Below are positions 50,780 to 61,842 of a stretch of 64,000 nucleotides of DNA, piece by piece. Origin of the DNA: Amyelois transitella (taxonomy: Eukaryota > Arthropoda > Insecta > Lepidoptera > Pyralidae). The notes below the pieces were generated by a model. It saw only the letters and a list, made by a program, of their open reading frames with translations. It did no database searches and had not been told where the DNA came from. A program made the translations under genes and the position numbers. Within the stretch, counting starts at the first letter, position 1. Every line of letters starts with the position of its first letter. The stretch is from assembly GCF_032362555.1 (NCBI RefSeq), contig NC_083516.1:1513001-1577000 (forward strand). Direction: 5' to 3'.

Positions 50780-51487
50780 GCTAGCACTGCTGGCGGTGGA
50801 CGCGTAAGAGTTGGACCAAATGTTGGTGCATGTCATATACTAGTGCACGGGAGCGATGATTCAGGCTCGACCGCCACCAAAGGGAAGATCTTCCGCCAGG
50901 CTAGGTGTGATGCCTGGGGAACCGCGCGACAGACGATGTTCAGTCGGAGGTTGTATTTATGCTCCAATCCGTGAAATATTTAGTGGAACTTAGCATACGC
51001 GCTGTGATAGGGTTGGTGGCGTTTGAAATGTCATCATAGACATTTCGCTGCTATTAGTTGAGCGCGTCGTATTCTCATTGGCTGATGGCGTGTGACGTTA
51101 GTGAAGTCGCCACACTAGTATGCCGGCCGCGTGAGAATTATATATCATCTGATGAGATTTTTGCTCAAATTTCAAGTTTGTTTGTTTTGAGAATTCTGAG
51201 ACTTCAGTGTTCCAGTTTCTTAGCTGCCTCCACTTGAACTGCTGCTGGTGGACACTGAAGGGTTGGGCCAAATGTTGGCCACATCGAAAATAATTTATCG
51301 TCTGATGAGATTTTTGACAAAATTTCAATATTATTTGTTGGGAGCATGTTTGTCTTGACAATTCACAGACTTCAATGTTCTGGATACTTAGCTGCCTCCA
51401 CTTACACTGCTGGCGGTGGACGCCGAGGGGTTGGTCCAAATGTTGGTCTCGTCCGTGTAAGCCGGCCGCGCGGGGATGATCGGCGAT
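50780..51487 (-). repeat. tandem copies of the KIF12 terminal exon
   Basis: The coding end [18 protein letters not shown] (51388-51487) recurs 168 bp on as NIWPNPSVSTSSSSSGGS (around 51220-51275) and again near 50780-50830 as NIWSNSYASTASSASGGN, each with its own stop. A 0.3-kb insertion (about 50835-51125) separates copies 2 and 3. Confidence 0.9.
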
Positions 51488-54400
51488 CTGACACAAACAC
51501 TGGAATTTAAAATCGCGGATTAATTGAATTTACCTGGTCATGCCTGAAAATAACTGGATTCCGTTATTCTGCATCTATACTTATCTGAAGTTTTACGTTT
51601 TACGTGTTTATTTCAACACCACCTAAAATAAATGTACAAATGTTTGCTACAAATGCTTTAGGACTTAAAGCCATAAGGCATTCTCTACCATCTAAATCTA
51701 TAGGGCCTTGTTTTAAATGTTTTTCAGTTTGTTGAATGTTTAGATTCTCTCTCTCTCTACCTATCTCTTAGCGTGTTCCCAGTTTCACCCTTCGTTTCTT
51801 GAAATCTAATTTAATATTGTAATCTTTACATAGATCTGACTAGGTAACTTTAATGAATCAGATTTTACGTGGTACTAAAAATCTGAAAAAAATATATATT
51901 GAGAAGGATTGTTATTATATTGTGACAATTTGGTCTCTTGAAAAAATACTTTTAAAAACTAAATGGATATTCACTCGTGCTGAACTCAAAACATTTTAAT
52001 ATTACATTTATATCTTTTTGTTATTTCATTTAGAAAATCTTAGTTTTTATAAATTATTTAGAAATCTTGTTTACAATATATGCGTGAACCATGCAAATGT
52101 AGCAGGCATTCCCAACACGAGACTGACCTTTGGTGTTCAGAATATCAGCTCAGTCCAAACATTGTCCTATAAACACCAAAATACCTTAGTAATCCACATT
52201 CACTTTTAAGACGACGACATCAGTTAATTGAGACTTTTATAATGCGTCGCGTAGACGATTCACTGCATTGATTCTTCTCAAAAAAACATTATAGATATTC
52301 TAGGGGACATATGTAAGAAAATACAAATCTCAAAACATGATAGGTATCAATATTTTGACTCGATAGATAAAAAATCACAAATGTAGGTCTAAAAATATCT
52401 TTCAATGAGTAGAATTTTGTAATAATGTACCTAAGCATAATTTTTTTTTGCTTTACCTTACGTATGAAACAATGTACTTACTAGCATAGTACTGTTTTAT
52501 TTTTTGATTAAAAACTCTTTTTAAGTATGAAAAACGCAAAATATTGTTTCTACGGGTTTTTGTACGCATTTGTGCGTGAGCGCCCTTGTACAGACAGATA
52601 TGTCATACCAGTACGACTACGAGGATTCTCGTAAGACTAATTCTTATGACCCTCCACTTTCTCACTGCTAAAGTGCTAAGTAACTTTCGGGTCTCTAAAA
52701 ATGCTGTTCTCTGATGAGTTCTTTAAAATTATGGATATATCTATCTATATGAAAAATAGAATAGAATAGATTTATCTTCAAAATTGGATACAAGGTATCA
52801 CTTATTGACGTCACATCACTTAAATCTAATTATAACTACTACCGCTTCCAAAATGTGTAGAAGAACTACTAATTGGTACATACGAGTTAACATCCTCCAA
52901 TTTCTTCAGCAGCCTCTCATTCTCCCTGCTCAGCAGCTCCTGGTCCCTCAGCAGCTGGTCCCTGACTCCGAACAACTCGCTGTTTTCATTCCTCAAAGCG
53001 GTGTTCTCCTCCATGTGTATTTGCACCAGTTCCACTAGTTCCGTTTGCGGCAGTTGGTACAGTTTGTTTGGTTCGATCCGGGTTGGGGTACGCCGATGAC
53101 CTGGTTAGATAGGTTTAAGGGGTTTCAACAAATTTAGATATATGGATATGTTGGGATCACATTTTAATTGATATAAATAGTGTAAATGTAAATAAATAAA
53201 TTTAAATGTTTGGAATAAACGGACAAATGTTCCGTTTTTATGTATAAAAACTCATGCGCAGATCTCTTTCGTCCTGCCATAGATTCGGCGCACGAGTAGA
53301 CGAGTTTGTTTAAAATGTCTGTGTTTGACAAGTGAAAAGATTTAGCGTTTACCTCTCTGGACAGGAGCCCTGGGAAAACCATTTGACAATTCTCCTGGAT
53401 TGGGAAAAGTCAAGTTGCACGAAACAACTCCCGTCTGACCTCAACCTTTGCAGAGGAACCTAATTAGCTTCCCCTAATTGGGTTAATGTATATTGGATTA
53501 TGGTAAAATATATACAAGATTAACCGAAACCGCCAAACTTGCATGAAGGGAGTTACAAATGTGGATGAAGCGAAGGAAGTGTGCAGTGATCGTGGCAAGT
53601 GGAAAGATGTTGTCTCTGCCTACTCAGCCGGGAAAAAGGCGTGATTTTATGTATGTATGTACTAGAAATATGCCTATTCTCTTCTTTGCCTTTTACTTAC
53701 ATACATAAAATCACGCCTCTTTCTCGGAGGGGTAGGCAGAGACTACCTCTTTCCACTTGCCACGATCTCTGCATACTTCCTTCGCTGCATCCACATTCGT
53801 AACATGCCTTTTACTTCATCTATAAATATATGACAATGCTTACCGTATGAATCCATATTGTAATCTGTTTGCACGTGGAGAGCGGTTCGCAAGTGCTGGT
53901 TTTCTGCCTGAAGCGCCTCCACTTCTCTCTTCAAACTTAGGATGAGGGCATCTCGGGCGTCCTGGAAAATAATAAATATAACTAGTCAAATAAATATAGT
54001 CGAACTTTCAAGGACCAAATTTCGAATGTCTTGACAAATCAAATAAATATAGTCGAACTTTCAAGGACCAAATTTCGAATGGGTTGACAAATCAAATAAA
54101 TATAGTCGAACTTTCAAGGACCAAATTTCGAATGTCATGACAAATCAAATAAATATAGTCGAACTTTCAAGGACCAAATTTTGAATGTCTTGACAAATCA
54201 AATAAATATAGTCGAACTTTCAAGGATCAAATTTCGAATGGGTTGACAAATCAAATAAATATAGTCGAACTTTCAAGGACCAAATTTCGAATGTCATGAC
54301 AAATCAAATAAATATAGTCAAACTTTCAAGGACCAAATTTTGAATGTCTTGACAAATCAAATAAATATAGTCGAACTTTCAAGGATCAAATTTCGAATGT

Positions 54401-57400
54401 CTTGACAAATCAAATAAATACCTATAGTCGAACTTTCAAGGATCAAATTTCGAATGTCTTGACAAAGGGAGATGTTAGGAGCACCCGTAATCGTTGAATA
54501 TGCATGAAAAGAGTGATGAGTGTAGAGGAAGCGGGAGAGGTCTGTAAGGATCGTGGCAAGTGGAAATCCTTAGTCCCTGTCTACCCCAATAGGAAACAGG
54601 CGTGATGGTATGTGTCAAATAGTAAAATTATAGCTCTCTAAACAATAATAGAGCTTCACTTAGAATGGACTTGTGAACTATTCTTCGGGTTGTCAACTCA
54701 TGCCGTGTGGTTCCCGGCACCAATACAAAAAAGAATAGGACCACTCCATCTCTTTCCCACGTCAAAAGTTTCAAAAGGCGCTTATTGAGATTCTTCTTTT
54801 AGGCGATGAGCCAGCAACCTTGCAGAATTGAGATAAAATAGTGACACTATTTGAATCTCAGTTCTATCTTTAAGCCAAATAGCTGAAAGTGGCCTATCAG
54901 TCTTTTCATTACTATTGGCTCTGTCTACGTATAGACGTGATTATATGAATGAATTAGTAAAATTAGCTCTCTGGAAAATAATAGAGCTTTACTTAGAATG
55001 GACTTGTGAACTATATTTCCTATTTAGGGACGAACTCTTTTTGAGGAGCTGAAATGTTAGTATATACAGTGCGTATTTAAAAATGCCAATTAATATAATT
55101 TCCGTACCATTTTGACGATGGGCTTGGACTTGATCTTCTTGGCTCGAGCGGCATATCTCAGCGTGTTTATCGTCTCACTGAGATTTGACTTCGAGGGGGC
55201 TATGCACGCTATCTGAAAAGACATTATACCTTTCTTGCAAATTTCTGCTTTGTGATGTTATTCTTATACCCTCTGGTTCCCGGGACCAAGATAAAAAAAG
55301 AATAGAACCCCTCCATCTCTTTCCCGTGGATGTCGTAAAAGGCGACTGAGGGGTAGGTTTATAAACTTGGGATTCTTCTTTTAGCCGATGAGCTAGCAAC
55401 CTGTCATTATTTAAATCTCAATGATATCCTTAAGCCAAACAGCTGAACGTGGTCTATAGATAGATATTTTTGAGATTGCTGGCTCTGTTTTCCCCGGCAC
55501 GGGGTATGGACGTGATTATATGTATGTATGTATGTTATTCTTACCATCAAAGTGACTCCGTTCCCCGCGAGGCTGTCGGCCAACAGCTTCGTCAGCTTGC
55601 TGTCCCTATAAGGGATGTGCCCTCTCTTTTTACCGTCACTAAGTTGAGCTATACAGTATCCTGCAGAGTAAAGAAAATATGTTTTGGTTTCTTTAATATG
55701 TAATAGATAGATGTAATCATGCACTATTTGAGTCAGAGATATATTGGAGTAGGAGTATATTAGGTGTAGCAGGAGTAGGAGTATAAAATCCAAGCTGGAT
55801 TTTCCACCTAATATACTTGTTGTACTTATTTGTGTTGCTGTTGAATGGATTCTTCAAAGATTCAAAATCTATTGGTTTAAAAGCTTCGACCTATACATTT
55901 CCTAGTCATCAAACGTCATCATCATCACACGGGACGCCGCCGTTTTTATCGCGCGGAAAACTATCGTTGTTTCGCTTTTCATTTTTGTTGACGTTGACGT
56001 TGTCACGTCAAAAAAACTAGGGCACTTACCTAGCACCATTAGGCTTCTATTTATATTATTAGCTTCCTCCAGCGTCTTTCCAGAACTATTAGTCTTTTTA
56101 GTCATCTCGCTGCCAGCCAGATCGACGAAATTGATCTTCCCGTGAGTAGAGCAAGTGACGTCACCGGCGTTCCGTAGATCGCGGCGCACGCGCACGCACA
56201 ACAGCGTGTGCGAGCGAGACGAGTGAGCGTTCATTGCGTGCGCGCCTACTGCGCGGTTTCTCATCCCTGAAACATAAAATAAAGCCTCGTTAAGGACTAA
56301 TAGGTACATACATTTTATCCCGTCTATATCCCTTACGCAGTAGACAGAGCCAACAGTCTTGAAAAGACTGATAGGCCACGTTTAGCTGTTTGGCTTAATG
56401 ATAAAATTGAGATTCAAATAGTGACAGGTTGCTAGCCCATTTTCAAAATTGGTTACAAGGTGGCACTTTTTGACGTCACATCACTTAAATCTAATATAAC
56501 TAACTACTATCACTTCTAAAGCGCATGTGTAGAAGAAGTGTCGGAGCAAACTACACTGTAGCATTTTCGACGAACGTCAATTTACAAACACAGATCTCTT
56601 AAATATAAATCGTGGACGAATGCACATTGTCTACATTAAAAATCATGATTGAATGAACTGACGGCCTCTGTGGCGCAGCGGTATGCGCTTGTCTGTGACA
56701 CCGGAGGTCCCGGGTTCGAATCCCGGCCAGGGCATGATGAGAAACGAACTTTCTCTGATTGGCCTGGGTCTTGGATGTTTATCTATATAAGTATTTATTA
56801 TCAAATATAGTATCGTTGAGTTAGTATCTCGTAACACAAGTCTCGAAATTACTTCGAGGCTAACTCAATCTGTGTAATTTGTCCCGTATATCTAATATAT
56901 TTAAACGAGCAATTCTTGTATATATATAATCAGGATCTCGGAAACGGCTCCAACGAAGGTCCTAGGTTTGAGAAAAGCTCGGTTCCCAAGATATATAAAC
57001 ATTTTAAAAACTGCGTTTTAAGAAATTATATCAGCGCCATCTCTGGTAGACAGAGCAAAGCTCGGTCAACCGGGTACTTTTTATTTATTTATTAATGTAA
57101 AACGAATGATTTCAATACGAATATTTCGTCAAATAAATAAAGATAAGTGCGATTGTCTGTGCATACCTTCTTCCAAAACAGCAAACAAATCATCCAGCTC
57201 TTCACAGTCCACCGTGAATAGGTTCTCCACGTAGAAACTCCTGCTTTCCTTGGACCACCGCACTTGGAGAGGCTTTCTAGAGGTGCCTGGGTTCAGTAGG
57301 TCTATCACCTGAAATCAAAAATTAAACAATACATACATAAAATCACGCCTCTTTCCCGGAGGGGTAGGCAGAGACTACCTCTTTCCACTTGCCACGATCT

Positions 57401-58104
57401 CTGCATACTTCCTTCGCTTCATCCACATTCATAATTAAACAATATCTTAACATTAAATTTAAAAATCTAGTTGTTCCCGACTACTGATTCGAATTGAAAT
57501 ATTATTTTTTCGTTGAATAAATCGAGGAAGGCTTTAAGCTATATAAAATCACGCTGCAACTATTGAGAGCGAAGAAATAATGGATGATGTGACAAAAACG
57601 AAGGAAATTATTAATCCTTGAGGAATGATGCCCAAAATAACTATTCATTCAACCGGACGGAGCCGCTGGCACAGCTAGTCTAAGAATTAGCTAGTGTAAA
57701 AGACTAAGATTAAAAAAAATTAAACTATGTCTAAGACAAAGGTTTCTCTATATGCTAAACATACATAAATACATAAAGCCATATCTATATCCCTTGCGGG
57801 GTGGACAGATCCAACTGCCACGAAAAGACTGAAAGGCCACGTTCAGCTGTATGGCTTTATGATGGAATTCTCAGGTTTATAAGTCTTAGTCGTTATAATT
57901 TAAGTGCATTTGTCCTCAAAGCAAGATGATGACTACTCACTCTTGCCATAAAAATCTCGTTACCTTCTCATTGTAAATCTCTAAGAATGACGCCTTTAAT
58001 ATGAAGTGGCAGTCTGGCCGCTCCCGGATCAACTTGAAGAGGTACACAAATGATCTGACCACCAGGCCGTGCTCGGGGTTATGTGGACTCGTGCCTTTCT
58101 CCAC
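51388..58104 (-). CDS. KIF12: KIF12-like kinesin, 5' part missing from window (8 exons seen)
   Basis: Microtubule motor of the kinesin superfamily, best matched by memory to KIF12. Exons in coding order: 57964-58104, 57167-57308, 56030-56266, 55545-55660, 55108-55212, 53844-53961, 52884-53100, 51388-51487. They give 1176 nt with all phases agreeing (391 aa plus stop). Visible motor features are LEIYNEK, the [14 protein letters not shown] segment typical of KIF12, switch I as NAHSSRSH, switch II as DLAGSEM, then [17 protein letters not shown] and [16 protein letters not shown] ending the motor. A coiled coil follows ([42 protein letters not shown]). The tail ends [18 protein letters not shown]. 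The P-loop exon is not found up to 64 kb, so the gene runs off the right edge or has a very large intron. The last exon was chosen because its one-base phase and strong acceptor fit; it is followed by decayed copies of itself. Confidence 0.9.
52757..52868 (+). mobile_element. dispersed repeat family E, 5' part
   Basis: AAAATTGGATACAAGGTATC to AAAATGTGTAGAAGAA; ends about 16 bp from the KIF12 exon 52884-53100 donor. Confidence 0.88.
53385..53475 (-). mobile_element. SINE family F fragment
   Basis: TTGCACGAAACAACTCCCGT, CTCAACCTTTGCAGAGGAAC; KIF12 intron. Confidence 0.6.
53518..53666 (+). mobile_element. LINE 3'-tail fragment (family B)
   Basis: Longest short copy: CGAAACCGCCAAACTTGCAT through GGCGTGATTTTATGTATGTA; KIF12 intron. 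Confidence 0.9.
53698..53812 (-). mobile_element. LINE 3'-tail fragment (family B)
   Basis: Opposite-strand copy 30 bp from the previous one, making a tail-to-tail pair. Confidence 0.9.
53983..54472. repeat. 53-bp minisatellite next to a KIF12 acceptor
   Basis: Nine copies containing AGTCGAACTTTCAAGGA, starting at 53998, 54051, 54104, 54157, 54210, 54263, 54316 (variant AGTCAAAC), 54369 and 54426 (the last after a 4-bp insertion). The array ends about 20 bp from the splice acceptor of the KIF12 exon 53844-53961. Confidence 0.97.
54479..54622 (+). mobile_element. LINE 3'-tail fragment (family B)
   Basis: Diverged subtype: GGAAGCGGGAGAGGTCTGTA, GGATCGTGGCAAGTGG, AGGCGTGATGGTATGTG; abuts the 53-bp minisatellite. 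Confidence 0.88.
54702..54950 (+). mobile_element. retroposon family A copy with internal rearrangement
   Basis: Starts GCCGTGTGGTTCCCGGCACC; the middle around 54810-54850 carries a short inverted duplication of the GACACTATTTGA part. Confidence 0.88.
55268..55536 (+). mobile_element. retroposon family A, full copy
   Basis: Its ATGT tail ends 9 bp before the KIF12 exon 55545-55660 donor. Confidence 0.92.
56308..56440 (-). mobile_element. retroposon family A, truncated
   Basis: Broken at GTTGCTAGCCCA, where a family E repeat begins. Confidence 0.88.
56441..56648 (+). mobile_element. dispersed repeat family E copy
   Basis: Sits between a truncated family A and a family C SINE. Confidence 0.88.
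56661..56897 (+). mobile_element. tRNA-derived SINE (family C), full copy
   Basis: Head GGCCTCTGTGGCGCAGCGGTA (A-box-like) and GGTTCGAATCCCGGCC (B box) give an internal pol III promoter. The body contains GATGAGAAACGAACTTTCTC and the tail AACTCAATCTGTGTAATTTG. About 237 bp. Confidence 0.93.
57331..57435 (-). mobile_element. LINE 3'-tail fragment (family B)
   Basis: TACATAAAATCACGCCTCTT to TTCATCCACATTCATAAT; 22 bp upstream of KIF12 exon 57167-57308. Confidence 0.9.
57580..57682 (-). mobile_element. dispersed repeat family D fragment
   Basis: GCCCAAAATAACTATTC, CGGACGGAGCCGCTGGCA, CAGCTAGTC. Confidence 0.75.
57760..57868 (-). mobile_element. retroposon family A, 3' part
   Basis: Tail ACATACATAAATACATAAAG and CCCTTGCGGGGTGGACAGA; KIF12 intron. 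Confidence 0.85.
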
Positions 58105-58241
58105 CTTAAAAAAAGAAAATGAAGTCTGTAACCAGAATTCACCCATGTCTACGCGTTAATTTCTATTCCCGTGAGAATTTCGGGCAATTGTCTCTTACCA
58201 ATTGCACCCTTAATAGTACTTATTCAAAAGCCAGCTAGTTA

Positions 58242-58511
58242 GACATACATAACATAACTTATAATCACGTCTTTCACACCCTTGCGGGGTAGACAGAGCC
58301 CACAGTCATCAAAAGACTGAAAGGCCACGTTTAGCTGTTTGGCTTAATGATAGAATTAAGTTTCAAATAGTGATAGGTTGCTAGCCCATCGCCTAAAAGA
58401 GAAATCCCAAGTATATAAACTATCCCTTAATCGCTTTTTACGATATCCATGAGAAAGATAAGGAGTGGTCCTATTCTTTTTTTCTATTGGTGCCGAGAAC
58501 CACACGGCTAG
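58242..58511 (-). mobile_element. retroposon family A, full copy
   Basis: Near-full copy upstream of the first visible KIF12 exon. Confidence 0.9.
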
Positions 58512-58544
58512 ACTATGCATTGATATCTCAAATTTTAAATTTTA

Positions 58545-58690
58545 ATCATTATTATAGGATACTTCATATCGCTTAATAATTCTCAAATCTTTTGGTTTCA
58601 CAACATTGGTTGACGTCAAATAAATTACTTGAAACTAAGTTTACTGCCGCTTCCAAGGCGTCAGTGCAGAAGAAGCGGTATCTGTTTAAG
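58545..58690. mobile_element. dispersed repeat family E-related copy
   Basis: Reverse of the 4.1-kb copy: GGTTTCACAACATTGGTTGA, TTTACTGCCGCTTCCAAGGC. Confidence 0.75.
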
Positions 58691-58867
58691 GTCAATCAGT
58701 TAGATTAATCTTTAATTTATACTAACTTAATTTTTATGAAGTGTCGGTGGTCGATTGCACATAAAATTATAACAATAAATTTTAGGGGTATATATGTATA
58801 ACAACTACTCCTAAGCCTAAGTTTAAGATCGACAATGGGCTGCCAAGCGGGTACATGACAGATAAAT

Positions 58868-59126
58868 TAAATATAAATAAAATATAAATATATACGGGAC
58901 AAATTACATAGATTGAGTTAGCCTCGATGTAAGTTCGAAACTTGTGTTACGAGATACTAACTCAACGATACTATATTTTATAATAAATACGTATATAGAT
59001 AAACATCCAAGACCCAGGCCAATCAGAGAAAGTTCGTTTCTCATCATGCCCTGGCCGGGATTCGAACCCGGGACCTCCGGTGACACAGACAAGCGCACTA
59101 CCGCTGCGCCACAGAGGCCGTCGAAT
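58868..59126 (-). mobile_element. tRNA-derived SINE (family C), full copy
   Basis: Well preserved; head at 59040-59126. Confidence 0.93.
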
Positions 59127-59129
59127 TGA

Positions 59130-61721
59130 AAAAAAATTAGCCTCAGTAGGTATTATTTAAAACCTCAAAACGAATGATTTAAAGCAGAGTTCCCCAAACT
59201 TTGTGGTGTCTTAGACCCCTTGCCATGTTTTCCTGTGTTGGGTAGACCACCTACTTACCTGATATTAATTTCCAGTATCCTACAACGTAAAGGTGATAGG
59301 TAATACAGTCGGAGGCAGAAACCCATTTCCGTTATGGTCACGTTGATCTGGACGTGACTGTACATCACTCTAAATCAACACGATCATTAAAGTACTGAAT
59401 ACTGAAGACCTTGAACCCCATAAGATAATGAAAAATACACAACGCGTCCATTGGATAGGAGTGTGATTTTCTGTAATAATATACTTCAAAGAGTGATAAA
59501 TAGTCCCGCTTGTTAATTTATGGTGACATAGGTATATAATGACACTTAATGACTAGCGCGGGAATGCTGCCTGTGTGATGGAAACCCTACCAAGGGTTCC
59601 AAACTTAAATAATAAATTTTTTTGAGTTTGTAGTTAAGGTATTTTTTTTTAATTACCTAGTTAAAATTATTATTAGAGTAGTTTACAAATTAGTCGTAAT
59701 AAGGTGTAATGTATTATATATTTATTCTTCGTCGTCCAGGAATGCGCGATGCGATCCTCGGCTATGTACCAATGACCATTTTTGAAGTTATGTACTTACA
59801 TTAGTTTAAATACTACCCGGTGCTCTTACGGTGAGGGAAAACATTGTATAGAACCTGCACATTCATTATGATTATTCAGTCAGTCCATTTAATCGTCACG
59901 CAAGAATTTTATAATGACAAATACAATATTATAACCTCATGCATGATAACAATGGGTAGGTACATTTTGCTACAAAAAAAAGTATAACGCCTTTATAGCG
60001 AAGACATCGAAAGTGGTATACTCTCATATGTGGGCCACTGTACATCACACTATAATGACAATGTTGCCTACCGTTTGTCACGTAAAAAAATCGATATAAA
60101 TGACCGTCAATGTAATTTGGACGTCCATTCACCATCAATCACTAATTGTAGATTGTGTTTGTGCAATACATACATACATACATATGTATATTGGAAACAG
60201 TTCCGTTGTAAACATTATCTGCGTTGCGTTAATGACTTCGATGTCTACGTCACCTTCAATTTCTGTGTTATTTGTTTTTAATAACTGAATTATCGCTTGT
60301 CAGTACAGTTCAAATATGTTTTATACGTAGGTAACTTTTTATTCGTTATTCTAATAATGACAAGGTGGTTTTATAATCATGAAATAATAAGGCTGTAGAT
60401 ATGTCACGGGGCTAAACATGATGTTGAGTCGATGAAGTTAATGTTATTTGATAGTCGGTAAGTTTTTATTAATTTAACGATTGGTTTTTGCTAACGCTTA
60501 CGCTTTTAAAAGACAAAAATCTAGCTTTATCTCTTATACCTGAACCACTGGGCAGATTTCCATTAAATTCTGAAGAAATAAAGCTAAACTTGTGACCACG
60601 GCATGGGAACTCCACTCTTAGTACTCCTAGACCACATAATGAAACCTAACTCTATTGGATCATGGTTGCCTTCACGTCTAGATGTAGTTTCCTCACGAAG
60701 TATCCTCTTAGATACTGTAAGTAGTTAATCTTACAATGAGTTTCCTCGGCAATAATCGACATCGGAGAATAGCGACTACCGCCTTATCAAACCGAATGGT
60801 AACTTAATAAAATAACGGCCTTATCACAATTAGATTAAACTTAAAATCCAAAAATACAATGTCACCTACTATCTCGCTCGTAATAACGGACAGTTCAGTT
60901 CGCGGATTCAAATGACGCCCTCTGATTGGCTCAAACTAACAAATATTTTCGCGCCATTAAAAAAAAGGACTTATACGCAAGTACGTCGGTGTAGCTTGTT
61001 AATACTGTTCGTAGTTAACTAATATGTTCAAAGAAGTTTGAGATGTTATACAAACTCCTTCTTGCTATGTTCTTGTTTATCTGTGGCGCGGCGTCCCATG
61101 CGCGCGCATCATAAAAATATATGGCATTCGTGTCCAAGCCATCTTGTGTTTTTATTTCACGAATATATCCGTGGCGCGCGGGAAGATCTTGACAACTAGA
61201 CCTACATGATTTTTTTTTTATTGGTCCAAACGCTTTCTAAGCCTATTATTCACCTTGTCAAAAAAAAACAGCCAGATTGGTAGAATAATTGCGGAGATAT
61301 TGCATTTGGTAGTATGTGGATAACTCGATAATTAGGGTTTTTTTCTTGACAAGACTATATATCAATTTTCGAATTCTCAGAATTTTTGCGAAAATTATTA
61401 CAAGTTGTTTTATCAACTTACGATCTAAAAACAAATGAGGTTCCTAATCTGATATGTGAATTTGTTCCTTTAGAAATTGTACCTCCTTCCCCGATGTAAA
61501 CTGATAAAACGAATTAATCGGTTATACTCGATTTATATCATACGTACGTTACTTAATATTTTGATTAATACATTTAAAATTTATTTATTTTTTTACATAG
61601 TAAATTGATATATTCAGATAATTAGTTAATCTAACGCAATTATAATTGTTTTCTAGTTTGATAGGTACATAACTTTGATCAATCTCACAATATTTTTATA
61701 TTTTAATAAATATTGACTTTC
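59130..61721. other. AT-rich stretch, probably KIF12 intron
   Basis: No exon with kinesin P-loop character found. It contains the family F fragment at 59.75 kb and a CGCG-containing patch at 60.9-61.2 kb, otherwise nothing recognised. Confidence 0.5.
59745..59880 (+). mobile_element. SINE family F fragment
   Basis: TATGTACCAATGACCATTTT, GGTGCTCTTACGGTGAGGGA, CCTGCACATTCA. Confidence 0.65.
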
Positions 61722-61770
61722 GTACTAGCTGTTGTCCAAAGCTTCGCCTGCGCAAAAAGTAACTCACATC
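61722..61770 (+). mobile_element. dispersed repeat family D fragment
   Basis: TACTAGCTGTTGTCC, AAAGCTTCGCCTGCGCAAAA. Confidence 0.6.
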
Positions 61771-61842
61771 AGGCTCCATCGAATACAATATACAATAAAA
61801 AGGTTTTTACATTTGTAAGCATTTTTGTCACTAGCTTTTATT

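Noticed and set aside
51098..51496. 132-aa open frame on the - strand
   Set aside because: Wrong frame through the duplicated KIF12 terminal exons; the phase-matched frame ends at 51388.
53983..54472. CRISPR-like array of 53-bp repeats
   Set aside because: Head-to-tail satellite without unique spacers, in an animal intron.
59189..59300. hAT-like terminal repeat (CAGAGTTCCCCAAACTTTG)
   Set aside because: Resembles a hAT end but no matching opposite end or 8-bp duplication was found.
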